From positions 1 to 64,000 of the forward strand of contig NZ_NUZU01000013.1 in assembly GCF_002567005.1 (NCBI RefSeq): a stretch of DNA of 64,000 bases. Reading direction: 5' to 3'. This document shows positions 32,597-42,034 of the stretch, in pieces. This DNA is from Bacillus sp. AFS073361. GTDB taxonomy: Bacteria; Bacillota; Bacilli; Bacillales; Cytobacillaceae. A model generated the notes under the pieces. The model was not told where the DNA came from and searched no databases. It worked only from the letters and a program-made list of their open reading frames with translations. A program made the position numbers and the translations under genes. Each line of letters starts with the position of its first letter. Positions within the stretch are counted from its first letter, which is position 1.

Positions 32597-35194
32597 ATGG
32601 ATATGAATCGAATGACAGAACGGTTACAGAAAGGAATGATGGATGCCCAATCGGTAGCGGTAAAGAAAAATCATCAAGAGATTGATGAACCTCATTTATT
32701 TATCTCGTTAATGGAGCATGAAGATAGCCTCATTTCTAGCATATTAGAGAGAGCAGGAGTATCTTCTGAAAGAACCAAAAAGAACCTTATGGAATCTCTG
32801 TCAAAAAAACCAGTGGTTACAGGCAGCGGTGTTGAACAAGGAAAACTATATATTACAGCAAGGCTGCAAAAGTTACTTGTAAAAGCTGAAGAATATATGC
32901 AAAAATTTTCAGATGAATATTTATCTGTCGAGCATATTCTGTTAGCTGCGGCATATTCAGATGACACAGAAATGCGAAAGATATTACGAGCTTTAGGAAA
33001 GCAGCCAGAGCATGTTTTACAAGCGATAAAAGATATAAGGGGGAATCAAAGAGTGACATCACAAAATCCCGAAGCAGGATACGATGCCTTAAAAAAATAT
33101 GGACGGGATCTTGTTGCAGAGGTTAGAGAAGGAAAAGTGGATCCTGTTATTGGACGTGATTCTGAAATCCGAAATGTCATTAGGATTTTATCAAGAAAAA
33201 CAAAGAATAATCCGGTCTTAATCGGTGAACCTGGTGTAGGAAAAACAGCCATAGTAGAAGGGCTGGCACAAAGGATTGTTCGAAAAGATGTTCCAGAGGG
33301 TTTAAAGGATAAAACCATTTTTTCACTAGATATGAGTGCGTTAATTGCAGGTGCAAAATTTAGGGGTGAGTTTGAAGAACGATTAAAGGCCGTATTAAAT
33401 GAAGTTAAAAAGAGTGAAGGCAGGATCTTATTATTTATCGATGAAATTCATACGATTGTTGGCGCAGGGAAAACGGAAGGTGCAATGGATGCTGGAAATA
33501 TGTTAAAACCGATGCTTGCACGTGGTGAACTTCATTGCATAGGAGCAACAACACTTGATGAACACCGAAAATATATTGAAAAAGATCCTGCACTTGAACG
33601 AAGATTTCAGCAGGTACTCGTCCAAGAACCAAACGTAGAAGATACTATTTCAATACTACGAGGCTTAAAAGAGCGGTATGAAGTACACCATGGTGTAAAA
33701 ATCCATGATCATGCTTTGGTGGCAGCGGCAACATTATCAGATCGTTATATTACGGATCGGTTCTTGCCCGATAAAGCCATTGATCTTGTTGACGAAGCAT
33801 GTGCTTTAATCCGGACTGAAATAGATTCCATGCCAACAGAATTGGATGAAGTAACACGAAGAGTTATGCAATTAGAAATTGAAGAAGCAGCTTTAAGTAA
33901 AGAGGTGGATGAAGGAAGCAAGTTACGGCTGGAAGTACTTCTAAAGGAACTTGCTGACCTAAAAGAGACAGCTAATGAAATGAAGGCAAAATGGCTGCAT
34001 GAGAAACAAAGTATTCAGAAATTGCAGGAGAAAAGGGAGAATTTAGAGAAACTTCGCAGGGAACTTCAACAAGCAGAGGATAAATATGATTTAAATCGTG
34101 CGGCAGAACTTCGGCATGGTCAAATTCCATTAGCAGAAAAAGAACTGAAGGAACTTGAAACCGCCTCAGTTAAGGATGAAAAATTACTTCGTGAAGAAGT
34201 AACAGGTGAAGAAATATCGAACATCGTATCTAGATGGACAGGAATTCCGCTTTCTAAACTAGTCGAAGGCGAAAGAGAGAAGCTGCTCCGATTAGAATCG
34301 ATCCTTCATGAAAGAGTGATTGGTCAGAATGAAGCTGTAAATTTAGTGGCAGATGCGGTCCTAAGGGCTCGTGCTGGAATTAAAGACCCTAACCGGCCAA
34401 TAGGATCATTTTTATTTTTAGGTCCAACTGGGGTTGGAAAAACGGAGTTAGCAAAAGCCCTTGCGGAGTCTTTATTCGACAGTGAAGAACATATAGTCCG
34501 GATTGATATGTCTGAGTATATGGAGAAGCATGCCGTTTCCCGCTTGATTGGTGCACCCCCTGGATATGTTGGCTACGAAGAAGGCGGACAATTAACGGAA
34601 GCAGTGAGGAGAAGACCATACTCGGTTATCTTAATGGATGAAATTGAAAAAGCCCATCCTGAGGTCTTTAATATTCTCCTTCAAGCGCTTGATGACGGAA
34701 GAATTACAGACTCGCAAGGGCGTGTAGTTGACTTTAAAAATACAGTGATAATTATGACATCAAATATTGGCTCACAATTTTTGCTAGAACGAAGTGAAAA
34801 TGAAAGTGAAATCTCTGATGTGGTACGAGAAAAAGTGATGAGTCAATTGAGGGGGCATTTCCGACCAGAGTTTTTAAATCGCATAGACGAAACAATTCTC
34901 TTTAAGCCACTATCACTAGACGCGATAAAGAATATTGTTGCAAAAATGATGAGAGAATTGCAGAATCGTTTAAAACATCAACAAATAGATATTTTCATCA
35001 ATGAGGAAGCTAAAGAATTTATTGCTGTAAATGGATTTGATCCAATATATGGTGCTAGACCGTTAAAACGTTTTATCCAAAGAAATATCGAGACAAAACT
35101 TGCTCGTGAAATAATTGCTGGAAAGTTACTTGATCAATCCAAAGTGGAGATAGGTATTAACAATGGAGAAATTTCATTAGCTGTTAAATCGTGA
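32597..35194 (+). CDS. clpB: ClpB, ATP-dependent disaggregase
   Basis: An AAA+ hexameric chaperone that extracts proteins from aggregates together with DnaK. The 865 residues show the Clp N domain (1-150), first AAA+ module with GEPGVGKTA and LFIDEIHT, a coiled-coil M domain (about 410-520, Leu/Lys/Glu heptads), and second AAA+ module with [22 protein letters not shown] and [10 protein letters not shown]. There is no ClpP-binding loop tripeptide, which separates ClpB from ClpC/ClpE. ATG 32597 follows GAGGGTG. B. subtilis itself lacks clpB, but other Bacillaceae carry it under CtsR. Confidence 0.96.
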   Translation: MDMNRMTERLQKGMMDAQSVAVKKNHQEIDEPHLFISLMEHEDSLISSILERAGVSSERTKKNLMESLSKKPVVTGSGVEQGKLYITARLQKLLVKAEEYMQKFSDEYLSVEHILLAAAYSDDTEMRKILRALGKQPEHVLQAIKDIRGNQRVTSQNPEAGYDALKKYGRDLVAEVREGKVDPVIGRDSEIRNVIRILSRKTKNNPVLIGEPGVGKTAIVEGLAQRIVRKDVPEGLKDKTIFSLDMSALIAGAKFRGEFEERLKAVLNEVKKSEGRILLFIDEIHTIVGAGKTEGAMDAGNMLKPMLARGELHCIGATTLDEHRKYIEKDPALERRFQQVLVQEPNVEDTISILRGLKERYEVHHGVKIHDHALVAAATLSDRYITDRFLPDKAIDLVDEACALIRTEIDSMPTELDEVTRRVMQLEIEEAALSKEVDEGSKLRLEVLLKELADLKETANEMKAKWLHEKQSIQKLQEKRENLEKLRRELQQAEDKYDLNRAAELRHGQIPLAEKELKELETASVKDEKLLREEVTGEEISNIVSRWTGIPLSKLVEGEREKLLRLESILHERVIGQNEAVNLVADAVLRARAGIKDPNRPIGSFLFLGPTGVGKTELAKALAESLFDSEEHIVRIDMSEYMEKHAVSRLIGAPPGYVGYEEGGQLTEAVRRRPYSVILMDEIEKAHPEVFNILLQALDDGRITDSQGRVVDFKNTVIIMTSNIGSQFLLERSENESEISDVVREKVMSQLRGHFRPEFLNRIDETILFKPLSLDAIKNIVAKMMRELQNRLKHQQIDIFINEEAKEFIAVNGFDPIYGARPLKRFIQRNIETKLAREIIAGKLLDQSKVEIGINNGEISLAVKS

Positions 35195-35200
35195 TCCATT

Positions 35201-35232
35201 AAAAAAAGTCATCCGCTTGGATGACTTTTTTT
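35201..35232. terminator. Bidirectional terminator clpB / yjzD
   Basis: AAAAAAAGTCATCC and GGATGACTTTTTTT with a GCTT loop between convergent genes. Confidence 0.92.
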
Positions 35233-35416
35233 AATGTTTGGAAACTGGCTCATTTGGAATCAATGCAGTTACTACGTAAATTAGAATAGTTACACCAACT
35301 GCAGCAACAGTACCAGTAACGAAATCATATTTTGCACCAGCAGTCATTGAGCTCACTACATATGTAAGCATTTGCACTAATAGAAATGACCAGAAAAGGG
35401 TCCAAAAAAATCGCAT
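35231..35416 (-). CDS. yjzD: YjzD-family membrane protein (DUF2929)
   Basis: A 61-residue protein with two membrane spans, FFWTLFWSFLLVQMLTYVV (about 3-21) and VTGTVAAVGVTILIYVVTAL (about 34-53), and a short polar tail. Function unknown. It shares its locus with B. subtilis yjzD. Confidence 0.88.
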   Translation of the reverse strand: MRFFWTLFWSFLLVQMLTYVVSSMTAGAKYDFVTGTVAAVGVTILIYVVTALIPNEPVSKH

Positions 35417-35651
35417 TATTCTTCACCTCTAACAACCTATTTTACATCTTTAATTATATTATCATATGATTCAGAAATGATAAAGCTAAACTTCCTTTCG
35501 TGGTAAGTTGTCCTTTCCGGCTTACCGTGCTCTTCTTCTTTTTTTCCTGCTTGAATTCCATCTGTGCCGCGTATAAATAGGCAAAACCCCTTTCAACTTT
35601 AATATGCCGGCATACAATACTGTGAGGAAATATGGAAAAGGAGATTTAACG

Positions 35652-36374
35652 ATGGAAAATCGTAATTTTCAGATGGATACCCAATGGAATATTATTCATT
35701 ACCCAGAGAAGCCCACAGGATTTGGGATCTTAATACTTGGAGATGAAAGGCATTTTGTCGATGACTGTAAATGCTTTTGGACACAAAACGAAGGTAAGTT
35801 GGCAATTATCAACCAGCTAAAAGAAAAAGGGTACACCATTTTTTCCTCGAATCTTTATGGGCGAAACTGGGGAAGCGATAATGCTGTTGAACTCGCAGAG
35901 AGATTATATCAGCATGTAATCCGAAGCGAGATCCTTAATAACAAAATTCATGTTTTGGCAGAAGGTATGGGGGCATTGGTTGCTTTGAAACTAATGGAAA
36001 AGATGAAGCACAGGATTAGGTCGATTATTTTACTTAATCCGATTCTATCCTTAAAACATCATCTTGAACAAGAAAAGGAACATAAATTTTTTTATAAGAA
36101 GCTGCTGAGGGAATTATCATTAGCGCATCAAATGGAGCAGAACGTACTTGAAAACACATTTCTTAGCAGGGAAGAAAACATTAAACAACCATTTGACTGT
36201 CCAGTTAAAATAATCCATGTCTTGTCTGGGGCAAAATCTTATAACCAGTCCAAATTGTATCAACAACTAATTAGTGGGTCCGAGATAAATCCAACATTTA
36301 TTCTTCCAGAGAAAAAACAACGACTAGCAATAATTATGATAAAGTTCTTCAACCGTCATGAATCGGTCTTATAA
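35652..36374 (+). CDS. yjaU: Alpha/beta-hydrolase-fold protein YjaU, nucleophile missing
   Basis: A 240-residue protein with an alpha/beta-hydrolase pattern: a strand (GFGILILGDERHFVDD), a nucleophile-elbow-like HVLAEGMGALVALKLM and a strand RSIILLNPIL. Where active hydrolases have GxSxG it reads AEGMG, with Gly in place of the catalytic Ser. Either it is not a hydrolase or another residue acts. Start ATG 35652 follows AAAAGGAGA; the frame is open to 35604 without a ribosome site. It forms the B. subtilis order yjaU-yjaV-comZ-fabH. Confidence 0.75.
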   Translation: MENRNFQMDTQWNIIHYPEKPTGFGILILGDERHFVDDCKCFWTQNEGKLAIINQLKEKGYTIFSSNLYGRNWGSDNAVELAERLYQHVIRSEILNNKIHVLAEGMGALVALKLMEKMKHRIRSIILLNPILSLKHHLEQEKEHKFFYKKLLRELSLAHQMEQNVLENTFLSREENIKQPFDCPVKIIHVLSGAKSYNQSKLYQQLISGSEINPTFILPEKKQRLAIIMIKFFNRHESVL

Positions 36375-36380
36375 ACTTCA

Positions 36381-36446
36381 TCCTCCCCACAAGAAATAAT
36401 TCCTTAACGATGCGCATAGGATTCATTAAGGTTAGTGTGGGGAGGA
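36381..36446 (+). promoter_or_regulatory. Stem-loop sequestering the yjaV ribosome site
   Basis: TCCTCCCCAC (36381-36390) is fully complementary to GTGGGGAGGA (36437-36446), which contains the yjaV Shine-Dalgarno. An inner stem CCTTAA/TTAAGG (36402-36407/36426-36431) would extend the structure. There is no T-run, so it is not a simple terminator. Confidence 0.6.
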
Positions 36447-36453
36447 AAAATAT

Positions 36454-37293
36454 ATGGACAAGGCAATTCTTTTTGGTTTGTTTGACTTTGTGAATTTTCA
36501 TATTTGCAAGAGTTTGTTAAATAAAGGGCTGGAGGTAACGGGGATTCATCTAGCAGAGACGGGTCAAATAGAATTTCTAGAAGAAAAAAGGCTTGAAGTA
36601 GGTCGAAATGCAAACTTAATAGAACAATCATTATCCGAGTGGGGGATTGACCAAGAAAAATCCACACCCAATACCAGTCTAATCATTTCAATATATGATC
36701 TTTTTATGAGCAAAAAAGAACAAATTTTAGAGGATGGAAATGTAACTAAGCAGATGGTTCAATATCTGGAGGGTAATAGGAATGAAGTTAACAATGTTCT
36801 TATTCTCCCTGTCCAAATTCTGACGAGTACATTTAGGGGTAAGGAAATAGAGGGATTCCTAGATTTAATAAAGGGAGTAGGAAATAATACGCAGTCTATT
36901 TACTTACCCGCAGTTTATGGCCCATGGCAATCGAATACTTTTTTATTTCAAAAAGTATTAAGTTCAAAATATCAAGAAATAGAGATTACAACTGATGAAA
37001 GAGAATGGTCCAATGATGTCCTTTTTATAAATGATGCGCTAGAGTCTATTGTAGATATTATTGAAACAGGAGAGCCAGGTAGTTTTGTGCTTGAAAGTGG
37101 CCAGAAGAATCAATGGTTGAGATGTGCTGATCATCTAAATATCGCCGAAAATCATCGGGCGAAAAATGGTTATGAATCATTGGATTTGAATTCTGACATT
37201 GTAAAAGTTTCCGTTAAAAAAGGAACTTCATTAAAAAAATCCATTCAGGAACAAAAGGATCATGTCCAGCGATTGTATGCAAATCAGTTGTAA
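36454..37293 (+). CDS. yjaV: YjaV-like NAD-epimerase-fold protein
   Basis: A 279-residue protein with an extended-SDR look: a first strand-helix unit (AILFGLFDFVNFHICKSLL, lacking the usual GxxGxxG), a LPAVYGPWQ segment typical of sugar-nucleotide epimerases, and NDVLFINDALESIVDI. The catalytic YxxxK is not evident. This suggests a degenerate nucleotide-sugar epimerase fold, role unknown. It sits between yjaU and comZ as in B. subtilis. ATG 36454 lies 7 nt after GGGGAGG, which is part of the hairpin just upstream. Confidence 0.75.
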   Translation: MDKAILFGLFDFVNFHICKSLLNKGLEVTGIHLAETGQIEFLEEKRLEVGRNANLIEQSLSEWGIDQEKSTPNTSLIISIYDLFMSKKEQILEDGNVTKQMVQYLEGNRNEVNNVLILPVQILTSTFRGKEIEGFLDLIKGVGNNTQSIYLPAVYGPWQSNTFLFQKVLSSKYQEIEITTDEREWSNDVLFINDALESIVDIIETGEPGSFVLESGQKNQWLRCADHLNIAENHRAKNGYESLDLNSDIVKVSVKKGTSLKKSIQEQKDHVQRLYANQL

Positions 37294-37382
37294 AGTGTCC
37301 TGATTTTTGTATAGAATATGTTGGAAATAGGGATGATGAAAGATAGGATTCATTTCGCTAATTACATTTAGAAGGAGATAAT

Positions 37383-37574
37383 ATGATTAGTCAGGATAAA
37401 TCTTTAGAATTTATGCAGATCGCGATGAAATACTTACCAGAGGCTAAAGAACAACTGGACAAGGCCGGTGTTGAATTATCAATGGATTTAATTCAGCCGT
37501 TTATGGATCTTTTTTCAAAGGTTATGCAAGAGGCATACGAACTTGGTTTAGCTGAGGGGCGTAAAGAAATGTAA
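37383..37574 (+). CDS. comZ: ComZ, late competence regulator
   Basis: A 63-residue protein with the well-conserved SLEFMQIAMKYLPEAKEQL and VMQEAYELGLAEGR segments of ComZ, which limits expression of the comG pseudopilus operon in B. subtilis. It is all-helical. ATG 37383 follows AGAAGGAGATAAT. A large terminator starts at its stop codon, isolating it from fabH. Confidence 0.92.
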   Translation: MISQDKSLEFMQIAMKYLPEAKEQLDKAGVELSMDLIQPFMDLFSKVMQEAYELGLAEGRKEM

Positions 37575-37614
37575 AAAGAAATAAGCTCTCGGACGCGGGA
37601 GCTTATTTCTTTTT
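37573..37614 (+). terminator. Terminator of comZ
   Basis: AAAAAGAAATAAGCTC and GAGCTTATTTCTTTTT are perfectly complementary (16 bp) around a GC-rich loop. Confidence 0.93.
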
Positions 37615-37653
37615 CAATATTTGCCTTAAACAGTTGCTTAAAATGGACTTTAT

Positions 37654-37682
37654 TTGATAAAATTAGGACCAAGTCATAATAA
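37654..37682 (+). promoter_or_regulatory. fabH promoter with FapR operator
   Basis: TTGATA (37654-37659), 17-bp spacer and TAATAA (37677-37682) form a promoter. It contains TTAGGACCAAGTCATAAT (37663-37680), which matches the FapR pattern TTAGTACCTAGTCTTAAT closely. FapR represses fatty-acid genes until malonyl-CoA accumulates; fabH-fabF is a known FapR target in B. subtilis. Confidence 0.75.
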
Positions 37683-37737
37683 TTGATATTAAACAATAGG
37701 ATATATAATGTTGTCATAAATAAAGGAGATGGACCGT

Positions 37738-38670
37738 ATGAGAGCAGGGATTGTAGGTATCGGTAGGTATTTACCAGAGAAAATTGTCACCAATAAGGAT
37801 TTAGAAAAAATTATGGATACATCTGATGAATGGATTCGTACAATGACAGGAATTGAAGAGAGGAGAATCGCAGCCGACGATGTTAACACTTCAGACATGG
37901 CATTTGAAGCTGCCCAAAAGGCGATTCAAGATGCGGGGATCACTGCCGAAGAGATTGATTTAATATTGGTAGCTACGGTAACTCCAGACACTCCGTTTCC
38001 TTCGGTTGCATGCAGAATTCAAGAAAGATTGGGAGCAAAGAAGGCTGCAGCAATGGATGTAAGTGCAGCTTGTGCTGGTTTTATGTACGGTATTGTGACG
38101 GGTAAACAATTCGTTGAAACTGAAGTTTATAAATATGTACTTGTCGTTGGAGTGGAAAAACTTTCGAAAATTACAGATTGGTCTGACCGCAATACGGCAG
38201 TATTATTTGGGGACGGTGCTGGAGCGACAATTATCGGCCCTGTTTCGGAAGACCGTGGAATTCTATCCTTCGAACTTGGAGCTGATGGGACAGGATCTAA
38301 GCATCTGTACCAGGATGAATATATTATTATGAACGGTAGAGAAGTTTTCAAATTTGCTGTTAGGCAAATGGGGGAAAGCTGTATTAATGTTCTCGAAAAA
38401 GCAGGTTTATCAAAAGATGATGTCGATTTCCTCATTCCTCATCAGGCAAATATTCGAATTATGGAAGCGTCTAGACAAAGATTAGAATTACCAGTTGAAA
38501 AAATGTCAAAAACCATTAATAAATACGGTAACACTTCTGCCGCGTCGATTCCCATTTCTATTGTAGAAGATTTGGAAGAGGGAAGAATTAAGGATGATGA
38601 CATTATTGTCATGGTAGGTTTCGGTGGAGGCCTAACTTGGGGTGCAATTGCAATCAAATGGGGAAGATAA
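37738..38670 (+). CDS. fabH: FabH, beta-ketoacyl-ACP synthase III
   Basis: Starts fatty-acid synthesis by condensing an acyl-CoA primer with malonyl-ACP. The 310 residues carry the catalytic triad: Cys in [10 protein letters not shown] (near 112), His in LIPHQANIR and Asn in YGNTSAAS, plus the C-terminal [10 protein letters not shown]. Start ATG 37738 (MRAGIVGIG) is 8 nt after AAAGGAGAT; ATG 37729 touches that site. It is closest to B. subtilis FabHA by neighbourhood and is followed by fabF 45 bp on, with no terminator between. Confidence 0.96.
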   Translation: MRAGIVGIGRYLPEKIVTNKDLEKIMDTSDEWIRTMTGIEERRIAADDVNTSDMAFEAAQKAIQDAGITAEEIDLILVATVTPDTPFPSVACRIQERLGAKKAAAMDVSAACAGFMYGIVTGKQFVETEVYKYVLVVGVEKLSKITDWSDRNTAVLFGDGAGATIIGPVSEDRGILSFELGADGTGSKHLYQDEYIIMNGREVFKFAVRQMGESCINVLEKAGLSKDDVDFLIPHQANIRIMEASRQRLELPVEKMSKTINKYGNTSAASIPISIVEDLEEGRIKDDDIIVMVGFGGGLTWGAIAIKWGR

Positions 38671-38715
38671 AGAACAGTATGAACAAAAAGATAAGAAATG
38701 AAGGAGATAGATAAT

Positions 38716-39954
38716 ATGGAAAAGCGCAGGGTTGTAGTAACAGGCATAGGTGCAGTAACGCCGCTTGGAAATGATGCCGAAACTACTTGGAAAAATATTT
38801 TAGAAGGTCAATCTGGGGTTGGGCCGCTGACAAGAGTTAATGCTGATGAATATCCGGCAAAAGTTGCTGCTGAATCCACTGATTTTAATCCTGAGGAATT
38901 TATGGATAGAAAAGATGCACGTAAAATGGATCGTTTTACACAATTTGCGGTTGCGTCGGCATTAATGGCAGTGAAAGATGCTAATTTAACAATTAACGAA
39001 GAAAACTCCCATCGTGTAGGAGTATGGATTGGTTCTGGAATTGGCGGAATGGAAACCTTTGAACAGCAATTTGAAATATTTCAAAACAGAGGATACAAGC
39101 GTGTTAGTCCATTTTTTGTTCCAATGTTAATTCCAGATATGGCAACAGGACAAGTTTCCATTACATTAGGTGCGAGAGGCTTCAATTCATGTACAGTAAC
39201 CGCCTGTGCAACTGGAACAAATTCGATTGGTGACGCCTTTAAAGTCATTCAACGCGGTGATGCAGATGCTATGGTTACAGGTGGAGCGGAAGCACCGATT
39301 ACAAAAATGTCGGTCGCAGGCTTCTGTGCAAATACTGCTTTGTCCACCAATCCAGACCCAAAAACAGCTAGTAGACCATTCGATAAAAATCGTGATGGAT
39401 TTGTCATTGGCGAAGGTGCAGGAATTATTGTCTTAGAAGAACTTGAACATGCCTTAGCGCGAGGTGCCAAGATCTATGCTGAAATTGTTGGCTATGGTGC
39501 AACTGGGGATGCCTACCATATTACGGCACCGGCACCAGGTGGTGAAGGCGGCGCCCGTGCTATGAAAATGGCCATTAATGATAGCGGATTAAATCCGGAT
39601 GAAATTGACTATGTTAACGCCCATGGGACTAGTACAGAATATAATGACAAGTTTGAAACTCTTGCTGTTAAAGAGGTTTTCGGTGAGCATGCTTATAAAT
39701 TAGCGATTAGTTCAACAAAATCGATGACAGGGCATCTTCTGGGTGCGGCTGGCGGTGTAGAAGCAATTTTTTCGGTATTAGCGATAAGAGACAGTATGCT
39801 TCCACCTACCATTAACTATGAAACACCAGATCCAGAATGCGATTTAGATTATGTACCAAATAAAGCACGTCAAAAGGAAATTAAAGCAGCAATGAGTAAT
39901 TCATTAGGTTTTGGCGGACACAACGCTACGATTGTATTTAAAAAATACGAATAA
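38716..39954 (+). CDS. fabF: FabF, beta-ketoacyl-ACP synthase II
   Basis: Elongating condensing enzyme, 412 residues. The nucleophile Cys is in [13 protein letters not shown], and the two catalytic His in [11 protein letters not shown] and [11 protein letters not shown]. The C terminus [15 protein letters not shown] is standard. Start ATG 38716 lies 9 nt after AAGGAG; the in-frame ATG 38698 would precede that site. It is co-transcribed with fabH. Confidence 0.96.
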   Translation: MEKRRVVVTGIGAVTPLGNDAETTWKNILEGQSGVGPLTRVNADEYPAKVAAESTDFNPEEFMDRKDARKMDRFTQFAVASALMAVKDANLTINEENSHRVGVWIGSGIGGMETFEQQFEIFQNRGYKRVSPFFVPMLIPDMATGQVSITLGARGFNSCTVTACATGTNSIGDAFKVIQRGDADAMVTGGAEAPITKMSVAGFCANTALSTNPDPKTASRPFDKNRDGFVIGEGAGIIVLEELEHALARGAKIYAEIVGYGATGDAYHITAPAPGGEGGARAMKMAINDSGLNPDEIDYVNAHGTSTEYNDKFETLAVKEVFGEHAYKLAISSTKSMTGHLLGAAGGVEAIFSVLAIRDSMLPPTINYETPDPECDLDYVPNKARQKEIKAAMSNSLGFGGHNATIVFKKYE

Positions 39955-39964
39955 ACACCTACGA

Positions 39965-39997
39965 ACGACCAGACAAATATATCTGGTCGTTTTTTTA
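39965..39997 (+). terminator. Terminator of fabH-fabF
   Basis: ACGACCAGA and TCTGGTCGT stem followed by seven T. Confidence 0.93.
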
Positions 39998-40071
39998 CCA
40001 TTTTATCTATGAACCTCTTTCGATTACCTTCATAAACTGTTCAGAAGAGGCTAGGTAAATGGGGTGTAAAA

Positions 40072-40872
40072 ATGGGAATCATTCGAACAGATTATTGGAT
40101 AGAAGAGGAGTTTGACAGACCTTTAAAGTTGTGTGAAAAACTAGAGCCATTCTTTGTAAAGCAAACGCCAAAGGAAATATACAATCAATTATTGAATTTT
40201 GGTATGTACCGTCCCTCTAGATCTGCTCGGATTATTATTGACCGAATGAAAGAACAAAAGGCATGGGCTCAAGTGGAACAACTCTTTAATCACTATAAAG
40301 AGAAATGGAATGGTCCTGACATACCAGTATTTCTTTTTCCCGTAGCACAAGCAGGCGGTTTCTTTCTTAAGGAAGTTAAAAGTAAAGCTGGTGTCTCGTT
40401 TCCTGATAAAATGTTTCTTTTTCTCTCGCATTTTGAGAATCCTAAAGAAATAGAGGCACTAATGGTCCATGAATATCATCACGTCTGCAGGCTAAGTAAG
40501 TTGAATAAAAGAATGGAAGACTATACCTTGCTTGATTCGATAATTATAGAAGGACTTGCTGAATATGCCGTTTTAAAAAATTGTGGTTCGGAATATTTAG
40601 CCACATGGTGCCGTAAGTATAATAAAAAAGAGTTACTAAAATTTTGGGATAAATATATAAAAAAACAACTAGGTACGAAGAAAAATGAAAGAGGACATGA
40701 TGAATTACTATACGGAGGGGGAAGACTGCCAAGACTTCTCGGTTACTCTTTTGGATATGATATTGTTGAACACTTTTACAAAACCAATCATTATTCTACG
40801 AAACTATCTTTTTCTATCCCCGCAATAAAGTACCTAGAACACTATAAGAATGACATCGTAAAAAGCCAATAA
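40072..40872 (+). CDS. yjaZ: YjaZ-like zinc metalloprotease-fold protein (DUF2268)
   Basis: A 266-residue DUF2268 protein with the zincin motif VHEYHHVC (HExxH, residues about 134-138) and a downstream IIEGLAEY that supplies the Glu ligand. A GGGRLPRLLGYSFGYDIV segment follows. No signal peptide is visible, so it is probably cytoplasmic, and its substrate is unknown. It lies between fabF and appD as in B. subtilis. The ATG at 40072 has only GGGGTG upstream. Confidence 0.85.
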   Translation: MGIIRTDYWIEEEFDRPLKLCEKLEPFFVKQTPKEIYNQLLNFGMYRPSRSARIIIDRMKEQKAWAQVEQLFNHYKEKWNGPDIPVFLFPVAQAGGFFLKEVKSKAGVSFPDKMFLFLSHFENPKEIEALMVHEYHHVCRLSKLNKRMEDYTLLDSIIIEGLAEYAVLKNCGSEYLATWCRKYNKKELLKFWDKYIKKQLGTKKNERGHDELLYGGGRLPRLLGYSFGYDIVEHFYKTNHYSTKLSFSIPAIKYLEHYKNDIVKSQ

Positions 40873-40925
40873 AGCTAGACTTAAAAAAATAGACTGACAT
40901 ATATTATATAAAATTCAAATAAATC

Positions 40926-40954
40926 TTGTAATTGTAACAATTCTGTAATAAAAT
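40926..40954 (+). promoter_or_regulatory. Promoter of the app operon
   Basis: TTGTAA (40926-40931), a 17-bp spacer and TAAAAT (40949-40954), about 55 bp upstream of appD. Confidence 0.65.
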
Positions 40955-41008
40955 TTCAAGTAAATAGTTTGAATAAACAGAATAATTTAAAAAGTTAGTA
41001 GGTGTACT

Positions 41009-42034
41009 ATGAGCACAAAAAGATCGTTGCAAAAAGAGGCACCATTGCTCGAGGTGAAAAACTTAGAGACGGCATTTGATATTGACGGAACTGATTATAA
41101 TGCAGTAGATAATGTTTCATTTAATGTTAAGCCAGGTCAAGTTGTTGGAATTGTTGGAGAGTCCGGTTGTGGCAAATCCGTTATGAGTCTCTCAATAATG
41201 AAACTTTTGCCTAAGGGGAGCGGAAAAATAAAAACAGGTGAGGTTATTTTTGATGGAATAAATCTTGAGAAAATGACCGAATCTCAAATCAATAAAATTC
41301 GAGGGAAAGACGTCTCGATGATTTTCCAAGAGCCAATGACTTCATTAAATCCAGTTTTTACAATAGGTTATCAATTACAGGAAGTCCTTTTTAATCACTT
41401 AAAAATTTCGAAGCAAGAAGCCAGGCTAAAATCAATTGCCTTATTAAAAAGTGTCGGAATCTCACGACCTGAAAAACTGGTTGATGAGTATCCACATCAA
41501 CTATCCGGCGGGATGAGACAAAGAGTGATGATCGCAATTGCCATAGCTTGTCAGCCTAAATTATTAATTGCTGATGAACCAACGACTGCACTGGATGTTA
41601 CTGTTCAAGCTCAGATATTAGAACTTCTTCAGGAAATTCAGGAAGTAAATGACATGTCTATCATTTTAATAACCCATGACTTAGGCGTAATTGCTGAAAT
41701 GTGTGATGAAGTTATGGTGATGTATGCCGGAAGGATTGTTGAACGTACGGATGTTGATACGCTTTTCCATAATCCCAAACATCCATATACTAGTCTACTA
41801 TTGGGGGCTATCCCAAAAATGGATGGACAAGATGAACGGTTAAGTTCGATAAAGGGTATCGTACCCTCGCTTATTAATATGCCAAAAGTGGGCTGCCGTT
41901 TTGCAAATCGATGTCCAAAAGCAATGCCTGAATGCACGACAAATACCCCTTTACTTGAAGAGGTAGAACATGGCCACGAAGTTGCATGTTTACTCTATGA
42001 AACAAGTAAACCAATTCAAGGGGTGAGATCATGA
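41009..42034 (+). CDS. appD: AppD, oligopeptide ABC transporter ATPase
   Basis: One of two ATPases of the App oligopeptide importer. The 341 residues show Walker A GESGCGKSV, Q-loop FQEPMTSLNP, signature LSGGMRQRV and Walker B LLIADEPTTALD. The C-terminal region has the CRFANRCPKAMPEC cysteine cluster that binds Fe-S in DppD/AppD-type subunits. It is first in the appDFABC operon and overlaps appF by 4 bp. The start ATG follows TTAGTAGGTG. Confidence 0.93.
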   Translation: MSTKRSLQKEAPLLEVKNLETAFDIDGTDYNAVDNVSFNVKPGQVVGIVGESGCGKSVMSLSIMKLLPKGSGKIKTGEVIFDGINLEKMTESQINKIRGKDVSMIFQEPMTSLNPVFTIGYQLQEVLFNHLKISKQEARLKSIALLKSVGISRPEKLVDEYPHQLSGGMRQRVMIAIAIACQPKLLIADEPTTALDVTVQAQILELLQEIQEVNDMSIILITHDLGVIAEMCDEVMVMYAGRIVERTDVDTLFHNPKHPYTSLLLGAIPKMDGQDERLSSIKGIVPSLINMPKVGCRFANRCPKAMPECTTNTPLLEEVEHGHEVACLLYETSKPIQGVRS

